52,591 bases of DNA from Clostridium sp. chh4-2 (GCF_002899675.1 NZ_PKUU01000034.1:1-52591); one strand, 5' to 3'. Positions 1 to 9,051 are shown, counted from the first letter of the stretch. Notes: a model not told the origin generated them from the letters alone. Numbers and translations are program-made.

Positions 1-102
1 ACATAATTTAGATTATGTGGTTATTTTTGTGCCGCAGGCCCCGTAATTTTGTGATGGACCGGCCGGGGCAAATGCGGATACAGAAAAATGGGGGTTCAGG
101 GG

Positions 103-309
103 ATGGCAGATTTAAAGAAATGCACGAGTTTCGGGGTAAGGGTCAAAATCGCTCTGATCGAGCGGAACATGTCAAATAAGGAGCTGGCAAAGAAGCTGGG
201 ATATTCCAATTCCACTATCAGCGATGTGATCTTTGGAAGGAACTGCAGCAGCAGGACCATGGAACTGATCGCAAAGGAGCTGGGGATCGAAGTGGAAGAA
301 CTGGTTTAG
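103..309 (+). CDS. Small XRE-family helix-turn-helix regulator
   Basis: A 68-residue protein that is almost entirely one Cro/C1-type HTH domain. Helices corresponding to 'VKIALIERNMSNKELAKKLG' and 'STISDVIFGR' form the DNA-reading unit, and the C-terminal part 'LIAKELGIEVEEL' is the usual XRE closing helix. I chose the ATG at 103 because a G-rich ribosome site (GGGGG at 90-94) lies 8 nt upstream; the in-frame ATG at 88 has no such site. It precedes the polysaccharide genes and could be a local regulator, but nothing in the sequence proves that. The family often regulates prophage or stress genes, so its target is open. Confidence 0.75.
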   Translation: MADLKKCTSFGVRVKIALIERNMSNKELAKKLGYSNSTISDVIFGRNCSSRTMELIAKELGIEVEELV

Positions 310-341
310 AGCCTGCTTCTCTTTTTGCGTGGGAATTTTTA

Positions 342-386
342 GTTGTTCAGAAGGTCGCTGTTCGGAAGGTCGTTGTTCAGAAGGTC
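342..386. repeat. Three tandem copies of a 15-bp unit
   Basis: The unit GTTGTTCAGAAGGTC occurs at 342-356, a variant with two changes at 357-371, and again exactly at 372-386. It lies between the XRE gene and the phosphatase gene. No frame or hairpin explains it; it may be a replication-slippage repeat or a set of protein-binding sites. Confidence 0.8.
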
Positions 387-539
387 GCGTGTTTCCGGCG
401 CTGAGTGTAAGGAAAAGGAATGGCAGATAAAATGTGTCGCGGTGCACTGTGAGAGGGTTGGCATGGATGATTATACGTGACTGTTCCGTTTGTGTCCGGC
501 CTGGAATATCTGGAACAAAGAGTTTGGAGGGAAAGGAAT

Positions 540-1298
540 ATGGGAAAACGGAATATGGGAGAAATTATCGATGTCCATTCCCATATCCTGCCCGGCATCG
601 ATGACGGGTCGAGGCGTATGTGGGAGACAAGGGAATTACTGAAGCAGGCATATAGCCAGGGAATCCGCGGGGTGATAGCGACTCCGCATTACCACAGAGG
701 AAAGCATTATATGGACCCGGACGGAATTCTGGAACTGGCGGGGAAGGTGCAGGCGGAGGCGGACAGGCTGTTTCCGGATATGAAGATCTATGCGGGGCAG
801 GAGCTTATTTACTATCACGGGATATTTGATGCGGTAGCTGCGGGAAAGACGGTGCCGCTGGCCGGCTCTGACTGCCTGCTGATGGAATTTCAGCCGGACG
901 TGACCTATGAAATCATCTATCTGGCGGTCCGCCAGATGGCACTGATGCGTTACCGGCCGGTGCTGGCTCATATTGAACGCTATCCGTGCCTGAGGGCGCC
1001 TGGGAGAATTGAGGAGTTAAAGAAGTCCGGGGCTTATATGCAGATGAATTTCAGCAGCCTGTGCGCGGGAAGCCTGCAGGTGCAGAAGGTGAAGGAAAGC
1101 CTTTGGTGCAGGAAGATGGTGCAGGAGGGGAAGATCCAGTTTTTTGGGACGGATATGCACCGGGTGAACTTCCGGCCGCCGGAGATTAAGAAGGCTGTGG
1201 AATGGATGAATAGGAAGTGCGGGGAGGAACAGGCGGAGCGGATGATGTATGGGAATCCGATGGGGATTCTGATTGGGGAAATGGCTGGGACGGGTTGA
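540..1298 (+). CDS. cpsB: CpsB/YwqE-type PHP-domain protein-tyrosine phosphatase
   Basis: A 252-residue metal-dependent phosphatase of the PHP superfamily that removes phosphate from the partner tyrosine kinase and so controls polymer length and export. Visible metal-binding motifs are 'DVHSHILPGIDDGS' near the N-terminus, 'ATPHYHRG', 'GQEL', 'AHIERYP' and 'GTDMHR', in the order expected for CpsB/CapC/YwqE. The ATG at 540 is preferred because GGAGGG at 526-531 is 8 nt away; the frame stays open upstream to a GTG at 477 that lacks a good ribosome site. It is followed by a 390-bp gap, then the chain-length protein and kinase, giving the classic phosphatase-Wzz-kinase set in this order. Confidence 0.9.
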   Translation: MGKRNMGEIIDVHSHILPGIDDGSRRMWETRELLKQAYSQGIRGVIATPHYHRGKHYMDPDGILELAGKVQAEADRLFPDMKIYAGQELIYYHGIFDAVAAGKTVPLAGSDCLLMEFQPDVTYEIIYLAVRQMALMRYRPVLAHIERYPCLRAPGRIEELKKSGAYMQMNFSSLCAGSLQVQKVKESLWCRKMVQEGKIQFFGTDMHRVNFRPPEIKKAVEWMNRKCGEEQAERMMYGNPMGILIGEMAGTG

Positions 1299-1690
1299 TG
1301 AAAGCCAGAATACGTAAAGCGGAATATGGGAAGAGAAATATTTGAGATCGGTGAAAACGTTAAAGGGAACGAATCCTACCGGTACTAATTAAAGGGTTTT
1401 TCAGGGGAAGGAATGGAAAGGATGCGTTGGAATGAATCACGGAAGAATAAAGACGGCGGGCAGGAATGAAGGTTGGGAACAAAGTATAGAAATGAAGGCT
1501 GCGAACAAAGCATAGAGGTGAAGGCTGGAGATAAAGGCACAAAGATACAGGTACAAAGATAAAGACATAAAGACAAAGGCTGGATACCTGAGCTGGAATA
1601 TAGATTAACTGGTACTGAATACAGAACGTTAGGTAAAGAAACGTTTAAAATACAGAACGATAGAAATTAAGTAAAGGAACTGGATCACTT
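1299..1690. repeat. Long gap with degenerate 26-bp tandem repeats
   Basis: This 392-bp gap has no convincing gene. It contains three imperfect 26-bp units at 1465-1490, 1491-1516 and 1517-1542, built around 'AATGAAGGCTGCGAACAAAG'. A looser purine-rich stretch with repeated ACAAAGATA/AAAGACA words runs to about 1580. The strongly purine-biased top strand suggests a transcribed but untranslated leader of the next genes. No terminator with a T-run was seen. Confidence 0.65.
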
Positions 1691-2461
1691 ATGGAAAAGA
1701 GATTTGACGAAGGTCAGGATGAGATTGAAATTGATTTACGGGAACTGTTGTTTGAATTCCGGCGGAAGTGGTGGGCGCTTCTGGCGGCGCTTGTGCTGGG
1801 CGGAGGTCTTGTGGGCGCTTACAGCTATTTTGTGATAACGCCCCAGTACACGTCCAGTGCCAGCTTATATGTGCTGTCGAAGGAAACCACCCTGACTTCT
1901 TTGGCAGACCTGCAGATCGGGAGCCAGCTGACCCAGGATTATAAGGTAATGATCAACAGCCGCCCGGTACTTCAGAGTGTGATCAGCAAAATGAACCTGG
2001 ACATGAATTATAAGGAACTGCGTGAGAAAATCAACATCGATAATCCGAACAATACACGAATCCTCACCATCTCGGTACAAGATCCGGACCCTTATCTGGC
2101 AAAGGAGATCGTGGACAATGTTTCCGCAGAAGCTTCTGATTACATTGGGGAGATCATGGAAATGGTTCCGCCGAAACTGATTGAGGACGGCGTGGTGGCA
2201 CTGGAAAAGACCAGCCCCAGCGTGAAGAAGAATGCGGCGATCGGCGGCCTGGCGGCCCTGTTTCTGGTGTGTGCGGCCATTACGCTGAGCGTGGTGCTGA
2301 ATGATACGGTGAAGACCGAAGACGATATCAGGAAATATCTGGAGCTTCCTGTGCTGGCAGTGATCCCATCCAAGGAATCCGTCAGCGACAGTGGGGAGGT
2401 CCAGGGACAGAAGAAGAGAAAAACTTCAAGAAGAAAGGCAGGTAGTTCCAATGGAAAATAA
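1691..2461 (+). CDS. cpsC: Wzz/CapA-type polysaccharide co-polymerase and kinase activator
   Basis: A 256-residue membrane protein that sets chain length and activates the separate BY-kinase encoded next. A short cytosolic N-terminus ('EIEIDLRELLFEFRRKWW') leads into a first membrane helix at about residues 29-48. An outside domain of about 130 residues follows. The second helix starts after 'TSPSVKKNAAIG', the proline/lysine motif typical of this family, at about residues 182-200. The cytosolic tail ends in a basic stretch ('KKRKTSRRKAG'). The split arrangement of adaptor plus separate kinase is the Gram-positive form. Its last codons overlap the start of the kinase gene by 11 bp, so the two are probably translationally coupled. 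Confidence 0.9.
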   Translation: MEKRFDEGQDEIEIDLRELLFEFRRKWWALLAALVLGGGLVGAYSYFVITPQYTSSASLYVLSKETTLTSLADLQIGSQLTQDYKVMINSRPVLQSVISKMNLDMNYKELREKINIDNPNNTRILTISVQDPDPYLAKEIVDNVSAEASDYIGEIMEMVPPKLIEDGVVALEKTSPSVKKNAAIGGLAALFLVCAAITLSVVLNDTVKTEDDIRKYLELPVLAVIPSKESVSDSGEVQGQKKRKTSRRKAGSSNGK

Positions 2462-3167
2462 AATCCGTCTCTCCCAGTATGAGGTGGCAGATTATAACTA
2501 TGTGGAAGCGATCAAGACACTGCGGACCAATCTCCAGTTTTCCGGAAGCAATATCAAAGTTATCATGTTTACCAGTTCGATCCCCAATGAAGGGAAGAGT
2601 GAAACGTCCTTCCAGCTGGCAGCGTCATTGGCACAGCTTGGAAAAAATGTGCTGCTGATTGATGCGGACATCCGGAAATCGGTGACCGTGTCCAGATACC
2701 AGTTAGATAAGGAAGTTAACGGTTTGTCCCAGTACCTGAGCAGCCAGGTATCCAAGGAAGAAGCAATCTATGAGACCAATGTCAATGGACTGGAAGTAAT
2801 GTTTGCAGGCCCGTATTCCCCGAATCCGGCAGAGCTTTTGGAAGAGGACATGTTCACAAAGCTGATCAAATGGGCCCGGGAATCTTACGATTACGTGGTG
2901 ATTGATACGCCTCCGATGGGGAACCTGATCGATGGAGCGATTGTTGCACGTCAATGTGATGGGGCCGTACTGGTGATCGAGAGCGGCGCCATCAGCTTCC
3001 GTCTGCTTCAGAAGGTGAAAGCCCAGCTGGAGAAGAGCGGCTGCCGTATCTTGGGAACGGTGCTGAATAAGGTGACGGTGGACCACAGCGGGTATTACCG
3101 GTATTACGGGAAATATGGAAGATATGGGAAGTATGGGAAGCAGTATGAATATGTGAAGGAAACTTGA
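2451..3167 (+). CDS. cpsD: CpsD/CapB-type tyrosine autokinase (BY-kinase)
   Basis: A 238-residue cytosolic kinase that autophosphorylates on a C-terminal tyrosine cluster and works with the Wzz-like protein to regulate polymer export. Walker A ('SSIPNEGKS') is at about 42-50, Walker A' ('LLIDADIRKS') at about 68-77 and Walker B ('VVIDTPP') at about 149-155. The tail (residues 215-234) carries nine tyrosines in 20 positions. The ATG at 2451 is chosen: the family normally begins with this short 'RLSQYEVADYNYVEAIKTLR' lead, and upstream codons belong to the preceding gene. Dephosphorylation by the PHP phosphatase encoded at 540-1298 is expected from the family. Confidence 0.93.
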   Translation: MENKIRLSQYEVADYNYVEAIKTLRTNLQFSGSNIKVIMFTSSIPNEGKSETSFQLAASLAQLGKNVLLIDADIRKSVTVSRYQLDKEVNGLSQYLSSQVSKEEAIYETNVNGLEVMFAGPYSPNPAELLEEDMFTKLIKWARESYDYVVIDTPPMGNLIDGAIVARQCDGAVLVIESGAISFRLLQKVKAQLEKSGCRILGTVLNKVTVDHSGYYRYYGKYGRYGKYGKQYEYVKET

Positions 3168-3261
3168 AAAGGATAAATGTACCTGTGCAGATCAGGTATA
3201 AAATGAAAAGCCCGGGAGAAATAAACGTGAATAAGCCGATATAAAAGGGAAAAGAAACAGC

Positions 3262-4359
3262 ATGAGAATAGAAAACGGCCATGAGAAAACGAAAAGACAG
3301 AAGAAACATAGGATCACCTTAATCGTGATAGCGGCTGTGGCAGCAATTGGGCTACTGTACTGGTTTGGGAGCTTCAGCTACCGATCCTATCAGGTCAGCA
3401 GAGAGGCAAAACAAAAGCTGTTGGCACATCAGGAACAAAGTGAGGTTGGAGGGGCTGATACGGCACTGGCGGGAGAAGAAGGCCGGGATAACAGAAACGG
3501 GGAGATCCGTTACCAGGGAAAAAACTACCGGAGGAATACGGCGATGCGTGCCATCCTCTTAATCGGCGTGGATACCAAGGGAAAGATGGAATTCCATACG
3601 GTATCCGGCCAGGGAGGGCAGGCGGATGGAGTGTTCCTGGTTGCCCAGGACGCGGCCAGGGACCGGGTAAAGATCCTGATGATCCCAAGGGACAGCATGA
3701 CGGAGATCACGTTGTTTGACCTGTCCGGCAATGAGTTGGGAAAGGACGTCCAGCATTTAACACTGGCTTATGCTTACGGGGACGGAAAAGAGAAAAGCTG
3801 TGAACTGATGACAGAGGCGGTTTCCAATTTACTTGGGAACTTAAAGATAGATGGGTATGCGGCAGTCAATATCAGCGCAATCCCGATTTTGAATGATGCG
3901 GTGGGAGGAGTAACCGTGACAGTCCGGGATGAAGGATTGGAAAAGCGGGATCCGGCGTTAAAGATGGGGGAAACGGTTACCCTTTGTGGAACCCAGGCGG
4001 AGACCTTTATCCGATACCGTGACATTACAAAATCCCAGACGGCAATCGGCCGTATGGAGAGACAGAAACAGTATATGCAGGGATATATGCAGGCGACAAA
4101 AGCGGCGGCAGCGAAGGACGACCGCCTGATTCCGGATCTGATGAACCAGTTACAGAGCTATATGGTGACAAATATGGCGAAGGATCAATACCTGGATATG
4201 GCGTTATCGGTGCTGAACAGCCAGGACAGCCTTGGGGACGGGGATATTTTAACGGTTCCGGGAGAGGCGGTGGAGACGGATCTGTATGATGAATACCATG
4301 TGGATCGGGAGGCATTGATGCCTATGGTGCTGGACCTGTTTTATGTGGAAAAGCACTAA
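3262..4359 (+). CDS. LytR-CpsA-Psr (LCP) wall-polymer ligase
   Basis: A 365-residue membrane-anchored enzyme expected to transfer the finished polymer from its lipid carrier to the cell wall. A basic cytosolic start is followed by one membrane helix at about residues 17-37. The LCP domain begins at 'RAILLIGVDTKG' and includes 'GQADGVFLVAQD', 'ILMIPRDSM' (the conserved arginine loop), 'VGGVTVTV' and 'FIRYRDI...GRMERQKQ'. These arginines and aspartates bind the polyprenyl pyrophosphate in known members. The gene follows the kinase by 94 bp in the same direction, as in many capsule loci. The short 'GVD' loop differs slightly from the longer version in TagTUV, but the family call is firm. Confidence 0.9.
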   Translation: MRIENGHEKTKRQKKHRITLIVIAAVAAIGLLYWFGSFSYRSYQVSREAKQKLLAHQEQSEVGGADTALAGEEGRDNRNGEIRYQGKNYRRNTAMRAILLIGVDTKGKMEFHTVSGQGGQADGVFLVAQDAARDRVKILMIPRDSMTEITLFDLSGNELGKDVQHLTLAYAYGDGKEKSCELMTEAVSNLLGNLKIDGYAAVNISAIPILNDAVGGVTVTVRDEGLEKRDPALKMGETVTLCGTQAETFIRYRDITKSQTAIGRMERQKQYMQGYMQATKAAAAKDDRLIPDLMNQLQSYMVTNMAKDQYLDMALSVLNSQDSLGDGDILTVPGEAVETDLYDEYHVDREALMPMVLDLFYVEKH

Positions 4360-4428
4360 GATGAGGGCAATAATCAGCAAACCAGCTGTTTATTGATAAA
4401 AAAGAAAAGAAAGGATAGGTGATGTAAC

Positions 4429-5082
4429 ATGAAAAAGAGATGGATCGGTATTCTTCTGACAGCAGCCCTGGTGGCAGCCCAGCCGGCAAGCGCATTTGCG
4501 GCCCAGAGCCCAAGTACGAATGTCAGCATTAGCGGAAGCGACAGTAACGGTTACTATGATGATTCCAAGTCCGGCAGTACAACAACTGGGAACAGTGCGG
4601 CAGCCAACACGAACACAGTCAGCACAGCCGGAACTACATCGGCAAACTCAGTGTCCGTAGAAGGTGCATCCGCATCAGGAACTGCAACGGTCGGGGATAC
4701 CCAGGTAGGCTTTGCAACCGGAGCAGCTGCAACGGCAGGACTTCCGGAACAGACCGTAGCGGTGATCAATGCGATCAATGCAGGGAACACGTTGGCAGAT
4801 GTGGTTAAGGATGTGGATCTGAGCGGATATTCCGCACTGACATCCGTGCAGGCGATTGTTACAAAGGATGTTAACACGAACCAGGCAAAAACTGGTGAAG
4901 TAACAGTATCTTTGTACGTGCCAAACCTGATTCAGGGTCTGAACAATGTTCAGGTGCTGTTCTATGACAATTCGACAGGATTGTGGAAGCTGATTAATCC
5001 GGCCAATGTGGATGCTGCAAACAAGAAGATTACTGTGAATATCAGTGGATCAGGATCATTCAGCGTTGTTTATAAGAAGTAA
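4429..5082 (+). CDS. Small secreted Ser/Thr/Ala-rich protein
   Basis: A 217-residue exported protein. A typical signal peptide ('MKKRWIGILLTAALVAAQPASAFA') is probably cleaved near residue 25. A low-complexity Ser/Thr/Asn/Ala region follows to about residue 95. The C-terminal domain of about 115 residues is richer in beta-type sequence and ends 'ITVNISGSGSFSVVYKK'. No membrane anchor, LPXTG or lipobox is visible. A ribosome site (AGGTGATG) lies just upstream. Its place between the LCP protein and the first sugar enzyme suggests a cell-surface role linked to the polymer, but I do not recognise a characterised family. Confidence 0.7.
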   Translation: MKKRWIGILLTAALVAAQPASAFAAQSPSTNVSISGSDSNGYYDDSKSGSTTTGNSAAANTNTVSTAGTTSANSVSVEGASASGTATVGDTQVGFATGAAATAGLPEQTVAVINAINAGNTLADVVKDVDLSGYSALTSVQAIVTKDVNTNQAKTGEVTVSLYVPNLIQGLNNVQVLFYDNSTGLWKLINPANVDAANKKITVNISGSGSFSVVYKK

Positions 5083-5136
5083 TTCTGGAGTGAAGCAGAT
5101 AAGAACCGGAATGTAAGCAAGAAATAGTTTGAAGAG

Positions 5137-5172
5137 GCCAGAGGAGGAGACAGTGAAATAGCCCCCTCTGGC
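5137..5172 (+). terminator. Intercistronic stem-loop
   Basis: An 11-bp arm at 5137-5147 pairs with 5162-5172 with one mismatch around a 14-nt loop (GCCAGAGGAGG against CCCCCTCTGGC). There is no T-run after it, so it may be an attenuator or RNA-stabilising hairpin rather than a simple terminator. It separates the regulatory half of the locus from the sugar-synthesis half. Confidence 0.5.
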
Positions 5173-5213
5173 TGATATAGAAGTATATGGAGTTGAATCC
5201 TTTTATGAGATTT

Positions 5214-5242
5214 TTGTTGGTTGCCCCAATAAAAGATATAAA
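5214..5242 (+). promoter_or_regulatory. Possible sigma-A promoter for the sugar-synthesis genes
   Basis: TTGTTG at 5214-5219 and TATAAA at 5237-5242 are separated by exactly 17 bp. They lie 53 bp before the ATG of the dehydratase and just after the hairpin at 5137-5172. This would allow separate transcription of the downstream operon. Confidence 0.4.
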
Positions 5243-5294
5243 AATCTGATAAGAAGGTTTAACTTGATTTTTTAGGGGGGAGAGGCTAAAAGCG

Positions 5295-7451
5295 ATGAAT
5301 GCGGATGAAAGAAAAGAAAATGATTTAAAAGCAGCCGCGGAAAACAGCAGGAAAGCTCCTGGAAAAAAGGGAGTGGAGCATTGGAAAATAATTGCATGTT
5401 ATTTGTTTATCTTTGATGTGGCCGCAGTAAATGCATCATATTTTCTTGGACTATGGTTACGATTTGATTTACATTTTTCAAGTATTCCACGAGTGTATTT
5501 ATATGCATTCCTTAAATTTGCACCGTTTTATACGGTGTTCACGGTCGCAGTGTTTTTCGCATTTCGTTTGTATAACAGTATATGGAGATTTGCAAGTTTT
5601 AATGAATTAAACCGTATATTGTGGGCATCAGTTTTGGCTACATTGTTTCAAATTGCGGGCATTACGGTATTTGTGCGGAGAATGCCGGTTTCCTATTATA
5701 TTTTCGGTGCAATTGCACAATTCTGCCTGGTTACTGCCGTGAGATTTGCTTATCGCTATATTACGCTGCTGAGGTCACGGAGGGAAAGAAATCTTCAAGG
5801 GATACATAATGCAATGGTGATTGGCGCCGGTTCTGCGGGACAGATAATTCTAAAGGAATTGAAAAATTCTAAAGAATCAACTGCAAGACCGATGTGTGTC
5901 ATAGATGACAACTCAAACAAATGGGGAAGAATGATGGAGGGCATCCCGATTGTGGGGGGCAGGGAGAGCATTCTGGAAGCGGTGAGGAAATATAATATTG
6001 ATCAGATTATGTTTGCTATCCCGACAGCTTCCGCAGAAGCAAAAAGGGAGATTCTGAACATCTGCAAGGAGGCGAATTGCGACCTGACGAGTGTTCCGGG
6101 AATCTATCAGCTTGCCAATGGGGAAGTGTCTCTAAGCAAAATGAGACCTGTCGATTTAGAAGATTTGCTTGGCAGGGAGACTATTAAAGTCAACATGGAA
6201 GAAATCTTTCAGCAATTAAGAGGAAAGTCAATTCTGGTAACCGGGGGAGGCGGGTCTATTGGCAGTGAGCTTTGCAGACAGATTGCCCGGCACGAACCCA
6301 AGCAGCTTATTATTTTCGACATTTATGAGAATAATGCCTATGATATAGAACAGGAACTGAAAAGAAATTATCCGGATTTGAATTTAGTGGTATTGATCGG
6401 GTCAGTCAGGGACAGCAGGAGAATTAACTGGGTATTTGAACATTATAAACCGGATATCGTGTACCATGCAGCCGCCCATAAACATGTGCCGCTGATGGAA
6501 ACAAGCCCGAATGAAGCAATTAAAAACAATGTTGTGGGCACCTATAAGACTGCATATGCCGCATTGAAATATGGAACAAAACGATTTGTTCTCATTAGTA
6601 CGGATAAAGCAGTTAATCCTACAAATATTATGGGAGCCAGCAAGCGGCTTTGTGAGATGGTGATTCAAAGCATGGATGCCATTAGCAGGGAAGGCAGAAT
6701 GGATTTACTTCCTTTCCTCCATGCACATATGGATAAAACGATAGACGGCCAGGCGGTATTTGATCCGGTGGATCACATGTCGGTAGAGGGAACAGGAAAA
6801 GAAGAAAAAAGTATCCAGATTGAGAGCGTGAAAAACAGGGAACGGAAAAGGACACAGTTTGTTGCAGTACGTTTTGGCAATGTGTTGGGAAGCAATGGTT
6901 CGGTTGTTCCTTTGTTTAGAAAACAGATTGAAGCGGGCGGGCCGGTTACAGTCACCCATCCGGATATCATCCGTTATTTTATGACGATACCTGAGGCGGT
7001 CAGCTTGGTACTGCAGGCAGGGACATATGCCCGGGGTGGGGAAATCTTTGTCTTTGATATGGGTGAACCGGTCAAAATCGATACATTGGCGAGAAATCTG
7101 ATCAAGTTGTCCGGTTATAAACCTGATGTGGATATTAAAATCGAATATACGGGGCTACGGCCAGGTGAAAAGCTTTTTGAGGAAAAACTTATGCTTGAGG
7201 AAGGTATGAAGAAAACAGATAACAAGCTGATTCATATTGGCAAGCCAATACCATTTGATACAGAGGTATTTCTCAAACAGTTAGAAGAATTGGCACAGGC
7301 AAGTTATGGAAACTCTGAAAATATAGTTGAAATGGTTGCGCAGATTGTGACAACGTTTCATCCATCGGGAGCGAGAATGTTAGAAAACAGAACAGAGGAG
7401 GGTGGCAGGTTTTATATGAGGGAGGCATCCAATACATCACTTGGAATATGA
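5295..7451 (+). CDS. Membrane-bound WbpM/PglF/FlaA1-type UDP-sugar 4,6-dehydratase with an insertion
   Basis: A 718-residue enzyme predicted to convert UDP-GlcNAc to the 4-keto-6-deoxy sugar, the first step toward bacillosamine- or fucosamine-type sugars. It has four N-terminal membrane helices (about 35-150), then a CoA-binding-like Rossmann domain ('MVIGAGSAGQIIL'). The catalytic SDR domain follows, with the nucleotide loop 'VTGGGGSIGSELCRQI' at about residue 315. 'STDKAVNPTNIMGASK' carries Met in place of the usual Tyr, as in the long WbpM class. About 55 extra residues (roughly 462-516, 'SREGRMDLLPFLHAHMDK' onward) sit between 'EMVIQ' and 'FVAVRFGN', where compact homologues have a short turn. 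A strong GGGGGGAGAGG ribosome site precedes the start. The aminotransferase follows. Confidence 0.9.
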   Translation: MNADERKENDLKAAAENSRKAPGKKGVEHWKIIACYLFIFDVAAVNASYFLGLWLRFDLHFSSIPRVYLYAFLKFAPFYTVFTVAVFFAFRLYNSIWRFASFNELNRILWASVLATLFQIAGITVFVRRMPVSYYIFGAIAQFCLVTAVRFAYRYITLLRSRRERNLQGIHNAMVIGAGSAGQIILKELKNSKESTARPMCVIDDNSNKWGRMMEGIPIVGGRESILEAVRKYNIDQIMFAIPTASAEAKREILNICKEANCDLTSVPGIYQLANGEVSLSKMRPVDLEDLLGRETIKVNMEEIFQQLRGKSILVTGGGGSIGSELCRQIARHEPKQLIIFDIYENNAYDIEQELKRNYPDLNLVVLIGSVRDSRRINWVFEHYKPDIVYHAAAHKHVPLMETSPNEAIKNNVVGTYKTAYAALKYGTKRFVLISTDKAVNPTNIMGASKRLCEMVIQSMDAISREGRMDLLPFLHAHMDKTIDGQAVFDPVDHMSVEGTGKEEKSIQIESVKNRERKRTQFVAVRFGNVLGSNGSVVPLFRKQIEAGGPVTVTHPDIIRYFMTIPEAVSLVLQAGTYARGGEIFVFDMGEPVKIDTLARNLIKLSGYKPDVDIKIEYTGLRPGEKLFEEKLMLEEGMKKTDNKLIHIGKPIPFDTEVFLKQLEELAQASYGNSENIVEMVAQIVTTFHPSGARMLENRTEEGGRFYMREASNTSLGI

Positions 7452-7622
7452 ATTCGGTTGCACACCGACGTTTCAGTAAAGTTTTAATCGAACCACTTAC
7501 GGTGATGTAAACATTACGGCATTTTAGAAAACATATTGATTAACAACAGTGCAGCATCCACACATATTTATAGGAAGCAACTGTGGTTCAAATTTAGGAT
7601 ATATCAGGGAGAGGAACAGACA

Positions 7623-8861
7623 ATGATCACGAAAGAGTTTACAGCGTTTCAAAATAAAGTATGGCTCAGTTCACCCACTATGCACGGGGATGAAATGAAA
7701 TATATGACAGAAGCTTTTGAGACGAACTGGATGTCCACAGTCGGCAAAAACATTAAAGAAGTGGAACAGATTACAGCAGAAAAAATCGGTCGTAAATATG
7801 CAGTGGCTCTCTCTTGCGGAACAGCTGCGCTACATCTTGCCATGAAGCTGGTAGGCATCAAACAGGGCGATAAAGTATTCTGTTCTGATATGACGTTTGC
7901 TGCAACTGTTAATCCGGTTGTGTATGAGGGCGGCGTTCCTGTGTTTATTGATACAGAGTACGACACCTGGAATATGGATCCCGTTGCACTGGAAAAGGCA
8001 TTTGAAATCTATCCCGATGTGAAAGTCGTGGTGGTGGCGCACCTCTATGGTACACCCGGTAAGATTGATGAGATCGGAGCAATCTGTGATAAATATGGTG
8101 CTGTGATCGTCGAGGACGCTGCGGAATCCTTCGGTGCTACATATAAAGGAAGACAGACCGGAACGTTCGGAAAATACAGTATAATTTCGTTCAATGGAAA
8201 TAAAGTGATTACTGGATCGTCCGGTGGAATACTGCTGACGGATGATTTAGAAACAGCTAATAAAGTGCGCAAGTGGTCCACACAGAGCCGTGAGAATGCA
8301 CCTTGGTATCAGCACGAGGAACTTGGCTACAACTACCGCATGAGTAATGTAATTGCAGGTGTCGTCCGTGGCCAATTGCCGTATTTGGAAGAACATATTG
8401 CTCAGAAAAAAGCAATCTACGAGCGGTATTGTGAGGGCTTCAAAGGTCTGCCGGTTAAGATGAATCCGCTGAACAAAGATGGAGTTGCCAATTACTGGCT
8501 AAGTTGTTTGATTATCGATGAGGATGCGATGTGTAAGCAGGCAAGGTCAGAGAACGAAGCCTTGTATATTGGAGAACACGGTAAGTCTTGCCCGACAGAG
8601 ATTTTGGAGACGCTTGCAAAGTACAATGCGGAAGGGCGTCCGATTTGGAAGCCGATGCACATGCAGCCGATCTATCGGATGAATGGGTTTGTTACTAGGG
8701 AGGGTAATGGGCGCGGGAAGACGGATGCATATATAACTGGAAAAGGTCTTGATATAGGCATGGACATCTTTGAAAGAGGAGTATGTCTGCCATCGGATAA
8801 TAAGATGACCGTCGAAGAACAGGAGAAGGCTATTGAGATTGTTAGGGGGTGTTTTGAGTGA
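7623..8861 (+). CDS. DegT/DnrJ/EryC1-type sugar aminotransferase (PglE-like)
   Basis: A 412-residue PLP enzyme predicted to aminate the 4-keto sugar made by the dehydratase before it. It shows 'GTAALHLAMKLVGIKQGD' near the start of the PLP domain, 'VEDAAESFGATYKG', and the Schiff-base lysine K194 in 'SFNGNKVITGSSGG'. It ends with the conserved substrate loop 'RGVCLPSDNKMT'. The ATG at 7623 is chosen because AGGGAGAGG lies just upstream; the 29-codon open extension before it has no ribosome site. The dehydratase-aminotransferase order plus a PglD-like acyltransferase at 12.3 kb fits a QuiNAc4N/bacillosamine-type route. The stop overlaps a small downstream frame (TGATG). Confidence 0.9.
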   Translation: MITKEFTAFQNKVWLSSPTMHGDEMKYMTEAFETNWMSTVGKNIKEVEQITAEKIGRKYAVALSCGTAALHLAMKLVGIKQGDKVFCSDMTFAATVNPVVYEGGVPVFIDTEYDTWNMDPVALEKAFEIYPDVKVVVVAHLYGTPGKIDEIGAICDKYGAVIVEDAAESFGATYKGRQTGTFGKYSIISFNGNKVITGSSGGILLTDDLETANKVRKWSTQSRENAPWYQHEELGYNYRMSNVIAGVVRGQLPYLEEHIAQKKAIYERYCEGFKGLPVKMNPLNKDGVANYWLSCLIIDEDAMCKQARSENEALYIGEHGKSCPTEILETLAKYNAEGRPIWKPMHMQPIYRMNGFVTREGNGRGKTDAYITGKGLDIGMDIFERGVCLPSDNKMTVEEQEKAIEIVRGCFE

Positions 8862-9010
8862 TGATGAGAAATAACTGGACAAACAATTTTGATCAACCGA
8901 TTTACGAGGACAGAGAATATAAGGTTTTTAAGTTTCTTTCAACAAACACGAAGTTGTTTTATCAGAACTTAGAACCCCTCATGCTAAAAAAGGGTTCAGT
9001 TTCAGACTGA
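8861..9010 (+). CDS. Short translationally coupled frame, possible gene remnant
   Basis: A 49-codon frame whose ATG overlaps the aminotransferase stop as TGATG, with a GGGGG-rich ribosome site upstream. The peptide begins 'MMRNNWTNNFDQPIYEDRE' and ends 'LMLKKGSVSD'. I do not recognise it. It may be the N-terminal stub of the decayed acetyltransferase-like gene that continues after 9052, or a small coupled peptide. Confidence 0.4.
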   Translation: MMRNNWTNNFDQPIYEDREYKVFKFLSTNTKLFYQNLEPLMLKKGSVSD

Positions 9011-9051
9011 GCGATTGAAGTGATATACTGTGTACTATCTTACGGTCTCAA

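Noticed and set aside
461..480. Possible five-residue leader peptide (ATG GAT GAT TAT ACG TGA) before the phosphatase gene
   Set aside because: GAGAGGG precedes it at a reasonable distance, but such short frames are frequent by chance and there is no attenuator structure behind it.
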